Origin: JBAPRR01 sp049281195
GTDB taxonomy: Bacteria; Actinomycetota; Acidimicrobiia; Acidimicrobiales; CAVXTF01
Assembly (NCBI GenBank): GCA_049281195.1
Contig: JBAPRR010000139.1
Coordinates: 1-33,093, forward strand
Reading direction: 5' to 3'
Length of the DNA: 33,093 nucleotides
The first letter of the stretch is position 1. The number at the start of each line of letters is the position of its first letter. The notes below the pieces were generated by a model. It was given only the letters and a program-made list of their open reading frames with translations. It searched no databases and was not told the origin of the DNA. Position numbers and translations under genes: made by a program. Below are positions 15,147 through 24,505 of the stretch, in pieces.

Positions 15147-17525
15147 GTGACGATGCGACGATCCCTACTGCCTGTCATCGCGACCTTTGTCGCGCCGGCA
15201 GCCGTCATCGTGATCGTCATCCTGGCTATGCACCCGGAACTTCTGGTCCGAAACACGACCACCACGGGAGGAGACACCGGATCGCACGTGGCGCTGGCCG
15301 CGTTCATGGCCAGCAATCTCCTCCCGCACCTTCACATGACCGGTTGGGACCCCGGCTGGTACGACGGATTCCCTCTCTTTACCTTCTATTTCCCTTTTCC
15401 CGACATGCTTGCGGCGCTCGGCAGCTACGTGATCCCCGGGAACATCGCGTTCAAGTTCGTGACCATCCTCGGGTCGGTCACTCTTCCGATCGCCGCATGG
15501 GCGTTCGGACGCTTGGCCGGACTCGAAAGGCCGCGCCCGGCGCTTCTGGCCGCGTTCACTCTTCCGTTCCTCTTCGATCAGACATTCGAGATCTACGGAG
15601 GCAACCTCCTTTCGACCATGGCCGGGGAGTACGCGTACTCGCTCGGCTTGTCAGTCGCTCTATTGCTGCTGGGCGTCGTCCTGTACGGAATGCGGACCGG
15701 GCGGCTGCGTTGGCTGGCCGCCGTCCTGTTCGCAGTGGGCGTCGTGTGCCACCTCGTGACGACACTGTTCGCCATCGTGGGTGTGGTGATCATCTTCTTC
15801 GTCTCTCCACCGTCGTGGAAGAGGGCGTGGTGGATCATCTCGTCGGTTGGCACCGCGGCATTACTGAGTGCCTGGTGGTGGGTGCCGTTCATCCTGCAAC
15901 AGGCCTATACGACGAGCATGGGCTACACGAACGTCGATACGTTCATCGACATCCTGTTGCCACAGCAGGATCGATGGGCGCTCGTATTGGGTGCGATCGG
16001 CGCGCTGATCGGGGTCTTGCGCCGTCAGCGGGGTGTCATGGTCCTCGCCGGACTTGCTGTCCTCGCCATGCTCGCCGTCCGGTTCGACCCGCAGGGAAAG
16101 CTCTACAACGTCCGTTTCCTGCCGCTGTGGTTCTTCTGCGCATACCTTCTCGCCGGCATCGCGGTAGCGGAGGTCCTCGTTTTCGTCGCACAACGCTGGC
16201 GGAGAGCGAGGATCGCGCTGTGGCGCGCAACCGTCGGCCTCAAGCCCGCGTGGTGGTCCTCGCAGGCCGACGAAGGCTGGCCGCCGGACGTACCCGAACC
16301 CGCACTGCCGCGAAAGCCGAAATGGCGTTGGGCTCCGGCAGCCGTCGGAGGACCGATCGTAGGCACGCTCATCGCATGCGCGGTCGTCGTCCCCTCTCTC
16401 GTCGTTCCGTACACCACCACCTCGTGGAACTTCGGTTTGTACCTGCAGAAGATCCCGATCATCCCCGAGATCCACATTCGCCATAATTACGTGACCGACT
16501 GGGCAGAGTGGAACTACACCGGTTATCAGGGAAAACCGGCGTGGCCGGAATTCTCCGGTCTTATGACCACCATGTCGGATCTGGCCGCGGCCTACGGATG
16601 CGGAAGGGCGATGTGGGAGTACAACGACAACCTGGATCGCTTCGGCACCCCCGAGTCGCTCATGGACCTCCCCATGTGGACCAACGGCTGCGTCGACTCG
16701 ATGGAGGGTCTCCTTTTCGAGTCCGCTTCCACCACGCCCTTCCATTTCATCAATCAGGCTGAGCTTTCCGTCTCACCTTCCGAGGCCATGACTCCGCAAG
16801 ATGGCCTCACCTATTCCGGACTCGACATTCCGCTCGGGATCCAACATCTGCAATTGCTCGGCGTCAAGTACTTCATGGCGTCTTCACCCGCCGTCCAAGA
16901 AGCCGCAAACGCCGATCCATCTCTGACTCAGATCGCTACGAGCGGCCCTTGGAACAGTGACTACGAGGGCACCAACATCAACACAACCTGGAAGATTTAT
17001 CTCGTCAAGGACTCGCAGTTGGTCACCGCGCTCACCAAGCAACCCATCGTGTTGAGCGGTGTCGGCAATTCGCAATCACAGTGGCTTCCTACCGCGGTGA
17101 ACTGGTACGCCGATCCAACGGAGTGGCCCACGGAATTGACCGACGGCGGCCTTGCCACATGGAAGAAGGAAAAGCCTCCGATCAACGATCCGCCATCCGA
17201 GTCGGTTCAGTCCAAATCCCTCCCGGCGGTCCAGGTAACGGACATTCGACAAACGAACGGCGGGGACTCGATCAGCTTCCACGTGAACCGCATCGGCGTG
17301 CCCGTTCTGGTGAAGATCTCGTATTTTCCGGACTGGCATGCCTTGGGGGCTGACGGTCCATGGCGGGCGGAACCCAACTTGATGGTCGTCGTACCGACCT
17401 CTCACAACGTCACGTTGAGTTATGGATCTTCGAGTTCGAGCGACCTCGGTGACTTCTTCACACTCCTGGGCATAATCGCACTGATAGTGCTTTTGCGACG
17501 TCGCTCTGTCCTCACATTTCTCTAA
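15147..17525 (+). CDS. Large polytopic membrane protein, PTPS-related / GT-C-like
   Basis: A 792-residue membrane protein. After an N-terminal helix (about 10-28) comes GGDTGSH with Asp43 at the first extracytoplasmic loop, then a WDPGWYDGFPLFTFYFPFPD segment (about 67-86). This arrangement is seen in the '6-pyruvoyl-tetrahydropterin synthase-related' membrane family (PF10131) and resembles the acidic first loop of GT-C glycosyltransferases. About ten more helices follow up to residue 430. A 320-residue extracytoplasmic domain with many Trp and Tyr comes next, and a final helix (about 770-786) ends in RRR. The name of the family is misleading: no pterin-synthase active site is present. A polyprenyl-phosphate-sugar glycosyltransferase role is inference. 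Two starts are possible, GTG 15147 and ATG 15153. Confidence 0.75.
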   Translation: MTMRRSLLPVIATFVAPAAVIVIVILAMHPELLVRNTTTTGGDTGSHVALAAFMASNLLPHLHMTGWDPGWYDGFPLFTFYFPFPDMLAALGSYVIPGNIAFKFVTILGSVTLPIAAWAFGRLAGLERPRPALLAAFTLPFLFDQTFEIYGGNLLSTMAGEYAYSLGLSVALLLLGVVLYGMRTGRLRWLAAVLFAVGVVCHLVTTLFAIVGVVIIFFVSPPSWKRAWWIISSVGTAALLSAWWWVPFILQQAYTTSMGYTNVDTFIDILLPQQDRWALVLGAIGALIGVLRRQRGVMVLAGLAVLAMLAVRFDPQGKLYNVRFLPLWFFCAYLLAGIAVAEVLVFVAQRWRRARIALWRATVGLKPAWWSSQADEGWPPDVPEPALPRKPKWRWAPAAVGGPIVGTLIACAVVVPSLVVPYTTTSWNFGLYLQKIPIIPEIHIRHNYVTDWAEWNYTGYQGKPAWPEFSGLMTTMSDLAAAYGCGRAMWEYNDNLDRFGTPESLMDLPMWTNGCVDSMEGLLFESASTTPFHFINQAELSVSPSEAMTPQDGLTYSGLDIPLGIQHLQLLGVKYFMASSPAVQEAANADPSLTQIATSGPWNSDYEGTNINTTWKIYLVKDSQLVTALTKQPIVLSGVGNSQSQWLPTAVNWYADPTEWPTELTDGGLATWKKEKPPINDPPSESVQSKSLPAVQVTDIRQTNGGDSISFHVNRIGVPVLVKISYFPDWHALGADGPWRAEPNLMVVVPTSHNVTLSYGSSSSSDLGDFFTLLGIIALIVLLRRRSVLTFL

Positions 17526-17590
17526 CTTCCGGATCATCGCCCTCAAATCGGCTTCCTTCACTCTGTCTCCGGGCCAAAGAAAAGGTCCGC

Positions 17591-17619
17591 CCAACGAGTT
17601 CCCCCATCAATCTCGTTGG
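17591..17619 (+). terminator. Inverted repeat before the secreted-protein gene
   Basis: CCAACGAG (17591-17598) and CTCGTTGG (17612-17619) form a perfect 8-bp stem with a 13-nt loop, followed by TTTCG. It could terminate the upstream membrane-protein gene or be a structured 5' leader of the next one, whose GGAG ribosome site lies 20 nt downstream. Confidence 0.5.
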
Positions 17620-17648
17620 TTTCGTCCAAGAGACCGAAGGAGAGCAAC

Positions 17649-18554
17649 ATGATCAACGGACCGAAAACCGTTCGCAGCTTCCGCAAGAAGGTCGCCATCG
17701 GGGTGATCGGCGCCGCGGTGGCAGGCGTCGTCCCCATGACGGCGTTCGCCTTGGCCCCCGCATCACAATCCGCACCGTCAGCATCGTCGGCGCGGCCGGC
17801 CTCCTCTGCAGTGCTCACCGGCTCGATCTCTGTCGGGTCTACTGGGTCGTCGACTGGCTCGTCGACCGGCTCGTCTACGTCATCGTCGGCATCGTTCTCC
17901 GCTGGATCCAACTCTGCGGTTGCGAACGACAACGGTGCCCTCAAGTGCACGCAGTCGTATCTTCCTGCCGCGAAGACCTTCGTCGGGCAGCAGCTGCAGG
18001 ATCGTGTCACCCGCTTGGACAACCTTGCACTGCAAACGAGCCAATCGCACGATTTGACCGCAGTCGACAGAGCCCGGCTACGCGACGATCTGTCCGCCGA
18101 TCTCGCCGGAATGCGGGCACTTCAGGCGCAGGTTCCTTTTGACAAGACATGTGCCGCAGTGGTTCGCGATGCGCGGACGATGGTTTACAACTACCGCGTC
18201 TATCTGGTTATGACTCCTCAGACCGATCTCGTGATCTACGCCGACGCGGCGAGCACGAACGGCTGGGGGATCGCCAGGGAGGTGCCGGGACTCCAGGCCA
18301 TCATCAACGCCGCTGCGAAAAAGGGTAAGGACGTCGCACAGGCTCAGGCAGCCCTCGCCAACCTGAAGGTGGAGACTGCACAAGCCCTGGCTGCGGTCCG
18401 CGGCGTTTCCAACACCGTTCTCGCACAGACTGCGTCCGGCTATCCAGAGAACCACTCCGTGTTCGTGAACGCGCAGAGCAGCAACGAGACCGCGACCAAG
18501 GATCTGAATATCTCGCGTGCGGATATAGCGACGATCCTGTCAGTGATCGGCTGA
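17649..18554 (+). CDS. Secreted Ser/Thr/Gly-rich protein, unrecognised
   Basis: A 301-residue exported protein that I do not recognise. The ATG follows AAGGAGAG with good spacing. Residues 1-36 form a signal peptide: basic start with RKK, hydrophobic core, and a likely cut after FALA. The next 65 residues are a Ser/Ala/Thr/Gly-rich linker with STGS repeats. The remaining 190 residues are mostly helical with two cysteines (in LKCTQS and DKTCAAV) that may pair, and a YNYRVYLVMTPQTDLVIYAD segment that looks like a buried strand or helix. It lacks an LPXTG or other anchor. Upstream is the large membrane protein, downstream a strong hairpin, so it forms the end of this transcription block. Confidence 0.8.
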   Translation: MINGPKTVRSFRKKVAIGVIGAAVAGVVPMTAFALAPASQSAPSASSARPASSAVLTGSISVGSTGSSTGSSTGSSTSSSASFSAGSNSAVANDNGALKCTQSYLPAAKTFVGQQLQDRVTRLDNLALQTSQSHDLTAVDRARLRDDLSADLAGMRALQAQVPFDKTCAAVVRDARTMVYNYRVYLVMTPQTDLVIYADAASTNGWGIAREVPGLQAIINAAAKKGKDVAQAQAALANLKVETAQALAAVRGVSNTVLAQTASGYPENHSVFVNAQSSNETATKDLNISRADIATILSVIG

Positions 18555-18578
18555 CTGACGTCGGCTGACTGACGTCGG
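18551..18578 (+). repeat. Two 14-bp tandem repeats starting at the stop codon of the secreted protein
   Basis: CTGACTGACGTCGG occurs at 18551-18564 and 18565-18578, followed by a partial third copy. The first copy carries the TGA of the preceding gene. The unit is not a multiple of three. Confidence 0.85.
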
Positions 18579-18650
18579 CTGACTTCAGCTGACGCTCGGC
18601 AGACCGTCGCTAGACCGACGGCTGACCTGTACGTGAACTGTCCAGAACGT

Positions 18651-18677
18651 CTGCGGGGCCGCTCGTCGGCCCCGCAG
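18651..18677 (+). terminator. Strong hairpin terminator between the secreted-protein gene and manB
   Basis: CTGCGGGGCC (18651-18660) and GGCCCCGCAG (18668-18677) form a perfect 10-bp stem with a 7-nt loop. ACG and CGT extend it past one bulged T. The following CGTCTTGGTTCT is only weakly T-rich, as is usual in actinobacteria. Confidence 0.75.
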
Positions 18678-18706
18678 CGTCTTGGTTCTGGGGGCAGGTC
18701 AACCGG

Positions 18707-18712
18707 TAGGCT
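18707..18712 (+). promoter_or_regulatory. -10 box of manB, leaderless start
   Basis: TAGGCT ends 8 nt before the ATG at 18721 and CTGCGCCG between them offers no ribosome site. The start of transcription would coincide with the ATG. Confidence 0.55.
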
Positions 18713-18720
18713 GCGCCGCA

Positions 18721-20103
18721 ATGAGCGACTTCGACACGATTTTCAAGGCTTATGACGTGCGAGGGACCGTTCCCGATCAGCTCAATTCGCGCATGTGTCG
18801 GGCGATCGGATGGGGTTTCGCCCGGTTCGCTCAGTCGCAGAAGGTGATCGTCGGCCGCGATATGCGCGGTTCAGGAGTGGAGCTGTCGGCCGCCTTTTCG
18901 GCCGGCGCACGTGCAGCGGGGGTGGACGTCGTGGAGATCGGCCTCGCGTCCACCGACCTCTTCTACTTCGCATCGGGCCGCACCAACCTTCCCGGGGCGA
19001 TGTTCACCGCTTCGCACAATCCCGCTCAGTACAACGGGATGAAGTTCTGCTTATCCGGAGCACGCCCGGTGGGTGTCGAATCCGGTCTCGGCGAAGTGAA
19101 GGCGATAGCCGAACAGGCCATGTCCGCCGGCGAGGATCTCGGAGACCCCAAAGGACAGTTCGAATACCTCGAGTTCATCGACGAGTACGCCAACCATGTG
19201 CGCTCGTTCCTCCCGAAAGAACAGCTGCGCCCCTTGTCTGTCGTCGCGGACACGGCCAACGGGATGGGCGGACTTGTCGTCCCCGCGGTGTTCGACGGGC
19301 TCGGTGTCGAACTGCACGTACTTTTCGGCGAGCTCGACGGCACGTTTCCGAACCACCCGGCAGACCCGATACAGCCCGCCAACCTCGTCGATCTGAAGAA
19401 GTCCGTCTTGGAGCGCGGAGCAGATGTGGGTCTGGCCTTCGACGGAGACGCCGACCGGGTTTTTCTCGTCGACGAGAGGGCGCATGAGGTGTCCGGCTCT
19501 CTCACGACTGCATTGGTGGCGAGAGCGATGCTGGAGAAGCATCCCGGCGCCACGATTCTTTACAACATCATCTGCAGCCACGTGGTACCCGAGACCATCC
19601 TCGAATACGGCGGCAAGCCGGTGCGCACCCGGGTCGGCCATTCCTACATAAAGGGAGTCATGGCGGAGACCGACGCCGTGTTCGGCGGCGAGCATTCGGG
19701 TCACTATTACTTCCGCGACAATTTCCGGGCCGATTCCGGCATCATCGCCGCCATGGTCGTTCTCGGCATGATGTCGACCACGGGAAGGCCTCTGTCGGCG
19801 CTGTTGGCTCCTTACCGGAAGTACTCGGATTCAGGCGAGGTGAACCTGGAGCATCCCGATCCCGCCGGTGCCGTGGAGGCGGTTGCAGAGAAGCTGATCG
19901 CCGCCGGTGAGAAGGTCGACCGGACAGACGGGTTGACGGTCGAACATTCTGACTGGTGGTTCAACCTCCGGCCGTCGAACACCGAGCCTCTGCTCCGGCT
20001 CAATGTCGAGGCGCAGACCGACCAGGAGTGCGAAGAGCACGTTCGAGAGGTCATCGACCTGGTGACAGAAGCGAGTGGCAAGGAGCCGGCGAGGCACGAG
20101 TGA
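18721..20103 (+). CDS. manB: Phosphomannomutase/phosphoglucomutase
   Basis: A 460-residue cytoplasmic enzyme of the alpha-D-phosphohexomutase family, interconverting mannose-6-phosphate and mannose-1-phosphate (often also the glucose pair). The four family landmarks are in order: the phosphoserine loop TASHNP with Ser98, the metal loop DGDADR (241-246), the sugar-recognition GGEHSGHYYF, and the phosphate-binding RPSNTEP near the C-terminus. The N-terminus reads FKAYDVRGTVPDQ as in ManB/PmmA. Its product is the precursor of GDP-mannose, used by mannosyltransferases such as those at the left of the window. It heads the manB, Trm112-like, isomerase, ahcY run found in Mycobacterium as well. The start is fixed by the -10 box 8 nt upstream. 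Confidence 0.95.
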   Translation: MSDFDTIFKAYDVRGTVPDQLNSRMCRAIGWGFARFAQSQKVIVGRDMRGSGVELSAAFSAGARAAGVDVVEIGLASTDLFYFASGRTNLPGAMFTASHNPAQYNGMKFCLSGARPVGVESGLGEVKAIAEQAMSAGEDLGDPKGQFEYLEFIDEYANHVRSFLPKEQLRPLSVVADTANGMGGLVVPAVFDGLGVELHVLFGELDGTFPNHPADPIQPANLVDLKKSVLERGADVGLAFDGDADRVFLVDERAHEVSGSLTTALVARAMLEKHPGATILYNIICSHVVPETILEYGGKPVRTRVGHSYIKGVMAETDAVFGGEHSGHYYFRDNFRADSGIIAAMVVLGMMSTTGRPLSALLAPYRKYSDSGEVNLEHPDPAGAVEAVAEKLIAAGEKVDRTDGLTVEHSDWWFNLRPSNTEPLLRLNVEAQTDQECEEHVREVIDLVTEASGKEPARHE

Positions 20104-20261
20104 CGCTCGTCGCACCCGGCGTGGGCTTCCCCCTCCACAGGCGGCGGCCACAACAGATAGACCGAAAGTCTGACCATTCGACGCGCCAGCCGGGCAGAAT
20201 GGTCCGAGCCCGAAATCGACAGATCTTGCGAATAGTGAAGCCAGAAAGGAACACCCTGCTC

Positions 20262-20510
20262 ATGGCACTGGACTCATTGCTCCTCGAGGTGCTGGCGTGC
20301 CCTGACGACAAGGGCCCGCTGTTGTACTTCGAAGACGAAGACAGGCTCTACAACCCCCGGCTGAAGCGCAGCTATGCCGTGACCGACGGCATCCCGAACA
20401 TGCTCATCGACGAGGCCAGGACCGTGGACGAGCAGGAGCACCAACGCCTGATGGCCAAGGCCGACTCGGGTGGAGCGGTCAGCACCATGTCCGCGAGAGA
20501 CACCCAGTGA
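20262..20510 (+). CDS. Trm112-like / UPF0434 small protein
   Basis: An 82-residue protein of the Trm112/YcaR type. It begins with LLLEVLACPDDKGPL, the family's CP-x-x-K/C-x-x-L pattern, then YNPRLKRSYAVTDGIPNML, the conserved region ending in the DGIP-x-ML motif. Only the first of the usual zinc-binding cysteines is present, as in many bacterial members. Some bacterial relatives help methyltransferases fold, but a partner is not evident here. AAAGGA lies 11 nt before the ATG. A 158-bp gap without another gene separates it from manB, and 10 nt separate it from the isomerase gene. Confidence 0.85.
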   Translation: MALDSLLLEVLACPDDKGPLLYFEDEDRLYNPRLKRSYAVTDGIPNMLIDEARTVDEQEHQRLMAKADSGGAVSTMSARDTQ

Positions 20511-20520
20511 AAGACGCTAA

Positions 20521-21597
20521 GTGACGGGAGAATCCGTGGGACTGGGTACGCCTTCCCTCATAGGCAGCGGCGCTCTCGACAGCTTGGGTATTTTCGACGC
20601 CACCACGTCGCTTCCCGAGCAGGTGGCGGCAGCGATTCCGACCGGCCGCAATCTCGACGGCCTACCTGACCGCGAGAACATCGAACAGGTCGTGGTACTC
20701 GGCATGGGCGGTAGCGGTATCGCCGGTGACGTGCTCGTAGCTGTCGCCGGCCCCTTCCTCCCGCTCCCGGTGACGGTGGTCAAGTCCTACGAGCTGCCCG
20801 ACTACGTGGGTCGCGAATCGCTCGTCTTTGCCATCTCATTCTCGGGCGACACCGAGGAAACCGTCGAGGCCGCGGGCGAATGTTTCGAGGCCGGCGCATC
20901 TCTCGTGGCAGTCACGAGCGGAGGAGAGTTGAAACGCCTGGCGGAGGAATGGGGAGCCCCCGTCGTCGATGTCCCGCGCACGATTCCCCAACCGCGGTGT
21001 GCCATCGGAGCCATGTCCATCCCGCCGATGATCGTCCTCGAAGACATGGGTCTGTTTCCGGGCGCCACCGGTTGGGTCGAACTCGCGGTCGAACAACTCT
21101 CACGCCGACGCGATCGACTGGTTCTCGACGGGAACGAGGCCGAGCAGATCGCCCGCAGGATCGGGCGGACCATCCCGCTCGTCTACGGAGGCCAGGCGGT
21201 CGGAGCGACGGCGGCTTCACGCTGGAAGACGCAAGTCAACGAGAACGCCAAGAGCCCGGCCTTCAGCGCCGTGTTCCCGGAGCTCGGCCACAACGAATTG
21301 GCAGGCTGGGGTCAAAACGGTGACGTGACCCGCCAGGTGATAACGCTCATCAACCTCCGCCACGACGCCGAGCACCCTCAGGTCTCGCGTCGCTTCGCGA
21401 TCGTCTCCGAGATGCTGCGTGAGGTCGTATCCGACGTGATCGAAGTCAGAGCCCAGGGGGAGGGGGACCTGGCCCAGCTTCTCGACCTCATCCTGATCGG
21501 CGACTTCGTCTCCCTGTACCTCGCCGCCGCCGAAGGCGTGGACCCCGGCCCGATCCCGATCCTCGAGGAGCTAAAGGACCGCCTCAAGGTGGGTTGA
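20521..21597 (+). CDS. Bifunctional phosphoglucose/phosphomannose isomerase (SIS domains)
   Basis: A 358-residue cytoplasmic isomerase interconverting fructose-6-phosphate with glucose-6- or mannose-6-phosphate. The first SIS domain contains VVLGMGGSGIAGDV, and ISFSGDTEETVEA with the Ser/Thr phosphate-binding loop. The second half has IPLVYGG and the family's C-terminal NENAKSPAFSAVFPELGHNE block with the catalytic Glu and His. It is of the short PGI/PMI type known from archaea and from the manB neighbourhood of actinobacteria. Together with ManB it connects glycolysis to GDP-mannose. The start is a GTG without a good ribosome site, 10 nt after the Trm112-like gene, so it is likely coupled to it. 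Confidence 0.9.
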   Translation: MTGESVGLGTPSLIGSGALDSLGIFDATTSLPEQVAAAIPTGRNLDGLPDRENIEQVVVLGMGGSGIAGDVLVAVAGPFLPLPVTVVKSYELPDYVGRESLVFAISFSGDTEETVEAAGECFEAGASLVAVTSGGELKRLAEEWGAPVVDVPRTIPQPRCAIGAMSIPPMIVLEDMGLFPGATGWVELAVEQLSRRRDRLVLDGNEAEQIARRIGRTIPLVYGGQAVGATAASRWKTQVNENAKSPAFSAVFPELGHNELAGWGQNGDVTRQVITLINLRHDAEHPQVSRRFAIVSEMLREVVSDVIEVRAQGEGDLAQLLDLILIGDFVSLYLAAAEGVDPGPIPILEELKDRLKVG

Positions 21598-21609
21598 AGC
21601 CCCAGCGGA

Positions 21610-21633
21610 GACCCGATTTTCGAGATTCGGGTC
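21610..21633 (+). terminator. Hairpin after the isomerase gene
   Basis: GACCCGA (21610-21616) and TCGGGTC (21627-21633) form a perfect 7-bp stem with a 10-nt loop, 13 nt after the stop codon. There is no T-run. Confidence 0.45.
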
Positions 21634-21642
21634 AAGTCCACC

Positions 21643-21648
21643 TATTCT
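21643..21648 (+). promoter_or_regulatory. Candidate -10 box of ahcY
   Basis: TATTCT is a close match to TATAAT and would start a leader of about 75 nt that carries the GAGGAG ribosome site of ahcY. I searched this leader for the S-adenosylhomocysteine riboswitch pattern and did not see it. Confidence 0.4.
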
Positions 21649-21730
21649 TTCGGGCTGCGCCTCGATCTCCGGGGCCTAGAAGATCCGGTCTCCGAATAGC
21701 GAGAACCGTTCGACGCGATGAGGAGCAGGC

Positions 21731-23179
<1,449 letters not shown>

Positions 23180-23180
23180 T

Positions 23181-23244
23181 CAGTCGTCGATCCGGTCAGC
23201 CGTCGATCCCGTCAGTCGTCGATCCCGTCAGTCGTCGATCCAGC
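23181..23244. repeat. Four 16-bp tandem repeats across the convergent ends of ahcY and the DUF2510 gene
   Basis: Units of the form CAGTCGTCGATCCCGT start at 23181, 23197, 23213 and 23229, with one to three differences. Read on the minus strand each unit carries the in-frame-looking GACGACTGA, and one of these supplies the stop codon of the DUF2510 protein. The array starts 2 nt after the ahcY stop. Confidence 0.9.
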
Positions 23245-24345
23245 CGACCCGTCCCAGCTCCGGCTGCCGGTGAATCGGGAGCCGTCCCAGAACCGCATCT
23301 TGGAAGAGTCGGCGCCATCCGGGTACCAGCCAGGTGCGCGCGCCGACGGGGACGGGTTGCCTCCCAATGGGGGAACGGCGGCAGGCATCCCCGGTCCCGG
23401 AAGCGTCGTCGAGGGAACCGTCTGAAGGCTCAACGGCGGGACGATCACATCAGCGAGCACCGGCTGCTCTTGCCCTGAATCAACCTTTGTGGGGGCCTCT
23501 TTCTCTCCCACGGTTGCCGCTCTGGAACCCTCACTGATGGACTCGTCGGCCGGTGCTGGAGGTCCATCACCGGAGCCATCTTCGGTCGCCGCGGCTGCGG
23601 CCCCGGGACCACGTCCGTCCGATCTCCGCCGGCGTATGACGAGATATGAGAGCAGCGCTCCGATTATCACGACCCCGCCTACCGTCCCACCGATGATGTC
23701 CCCCGTGGAACTGCTCGAGGAGCCGATCGACACGGTGCCGGGAATGGCCGCCAGCTGGGTTATGACGACCTGTTTGACGGTTGAGACGCCTAGCGGATGC
23801 GATCCCGCGGATGCGACCATCTCCAGTATCTGGCCCTTGATCGCCGCGCCGATGGTCGTCCTCAAACCGTTTCCTGCGCACGTGGCAGTGGCGGAAGAGG
23901 GCACATGTGCGATGGGGGGAGTGGTGCCCGGTTGTACGTTCGTAGCCCCGCTGCAGAAGTTGGACGCCACATTCGAGGCCGTCATGTCGACGGTGCCGCC
24001 CATTACCTGCACGACGAAGATCGCAAGAAGGGAATAGGTGGCGCCCCGTGGCGATTGCCACCCCTCGACTGCGGACGTGTACGTCTCGTTGCCGGGCGCC
24101 TTGCTCGTCAGCTCGGTCTCGATCTCCTGCGCGAACTGACTGGTCTCCACCGAAGACAGGGGCGTCCACCCCGGCTCGGGGTTGGGGATGATCAGAGCAT
24201 CGAGAGTGGGATTGCCGGCCGCCGTCGCCGTCGCCGAGCTCACGACGACCATCAAAGAGGTAGAAGCGAGTGCGATCACAGCGGCCGCCGCGATCCGTCC
24301 GCAGATCCGACGCGGTCCGGTGATCGCCTTGTCCGCCCGCCGCAT
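23212..24345 (-). CDS. Secreted single-pass protein with C-terminal DUF2510 domain
   Basis: A 377-residue envelope protein of unknown function. Residues 1-44 are a signal peptide with an arginine-rich start and a core ending in ATATAAG. An extracytoplasmic domain of about 170 residues has two cysteines (in SNFCSG and TATCAG) that may pair. A membrane helix follows (GGTVGGVVIIGALLSYLVI), then RRRR as stop-transfer. The cytoplasmic part is a Pro/Ala/Glu-rich linker ending in GWYPDGADSSKMRFWDGSRF, the Trp-rich pattern of DUF2510, usually seen at the N-terminus of actinobacterial membrane proteins. I use the ATG at 24345, next to AGGAGG although the 3-nt spacing is tight; ATG 24366 is the alternative. 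Its last codons lie in the tandem repeat shared with ahcY's end. Confidence 0.8.
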   Translation of the reverse strand: MRRADKAITGPRRICGRIAAAAVIALASTSLMVVVSSATATAAGNPTLDALIIPNPEPGWTPLSSVETSQFAQEIETELTSKAPGNETYTSAVEGWQSPRGATYSLLAIFVVQVMGGTVDMTASNVASNFCSGATNVQPGTTPPIAHVPSSATATCAGNGLRTTIGAAIKGQILEMVASAGSHPLGVSTVKQVVITQLAAIPGTVSIGSSSSSTGDIIGGTVGGVVIIGALLSYLVIRRRRSDGRGPGAAAAATEDGSGDGPPAPADESISEGSRAATVGEKEAPTKVDSGQEQPVLADVIVPPLSLQTVPSTTLPGPGMPAAVPPLGGNPSPSARAPGWYPDGADSSKMRFWDGSRFTGSRSWDGSAGSTTDGIDD

Positions 24346-24389
24346 ATACCTCCTAGCTTGTTTCATCTGCACAGCGCGCGCCTCTCGGG

Positions 24390-24403
24390 CCCCCTCTAGG
24401 GGG
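24390..24403. other. Hairpin upstream of the DUF2510 gene
   Basis: CCCCC-TCTA-GGGGG is a perfect 5-bp stem. On the plus strand it is followed by TTTCCCTCC, so it could block leftward or rightward transcription between the DUF2510 gene and the noncoding RNA. Confidence 0.4.
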
Positions 24404-24493
24404 TTTCCCTCCTTCGTAGCCGAGCACACTGAAGCTCTGCTGAGAGGGATTTAGCTCGTCATGGTCGCTTTCAGCCAGGCAGTGAGGTCGTCG

Positions 24494-24499
24494 TAGACT
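24494..24499 (+). promoter_or_regulatory. -10 box of the structured noncoding RNA
   Basis: TAGACT fits the -10 pattern of the leaderless genes in this window. A start 7 nt downstream falls at 24506, exactly the first base of the 5' strand of the pseudoknot helix. Confidence 0.55.
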
Positions 24500-24505
24500 A
24501 ACCAG

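Noticed and set aside
21598..21730. Possible S-adenosylhomocysteine riboswitch before ahcY
   Set aside because: The position is right, but the conserved core and pseudoknot pairing of that riboswitch are not visible; only a simple 7-bp hairpin is seen.
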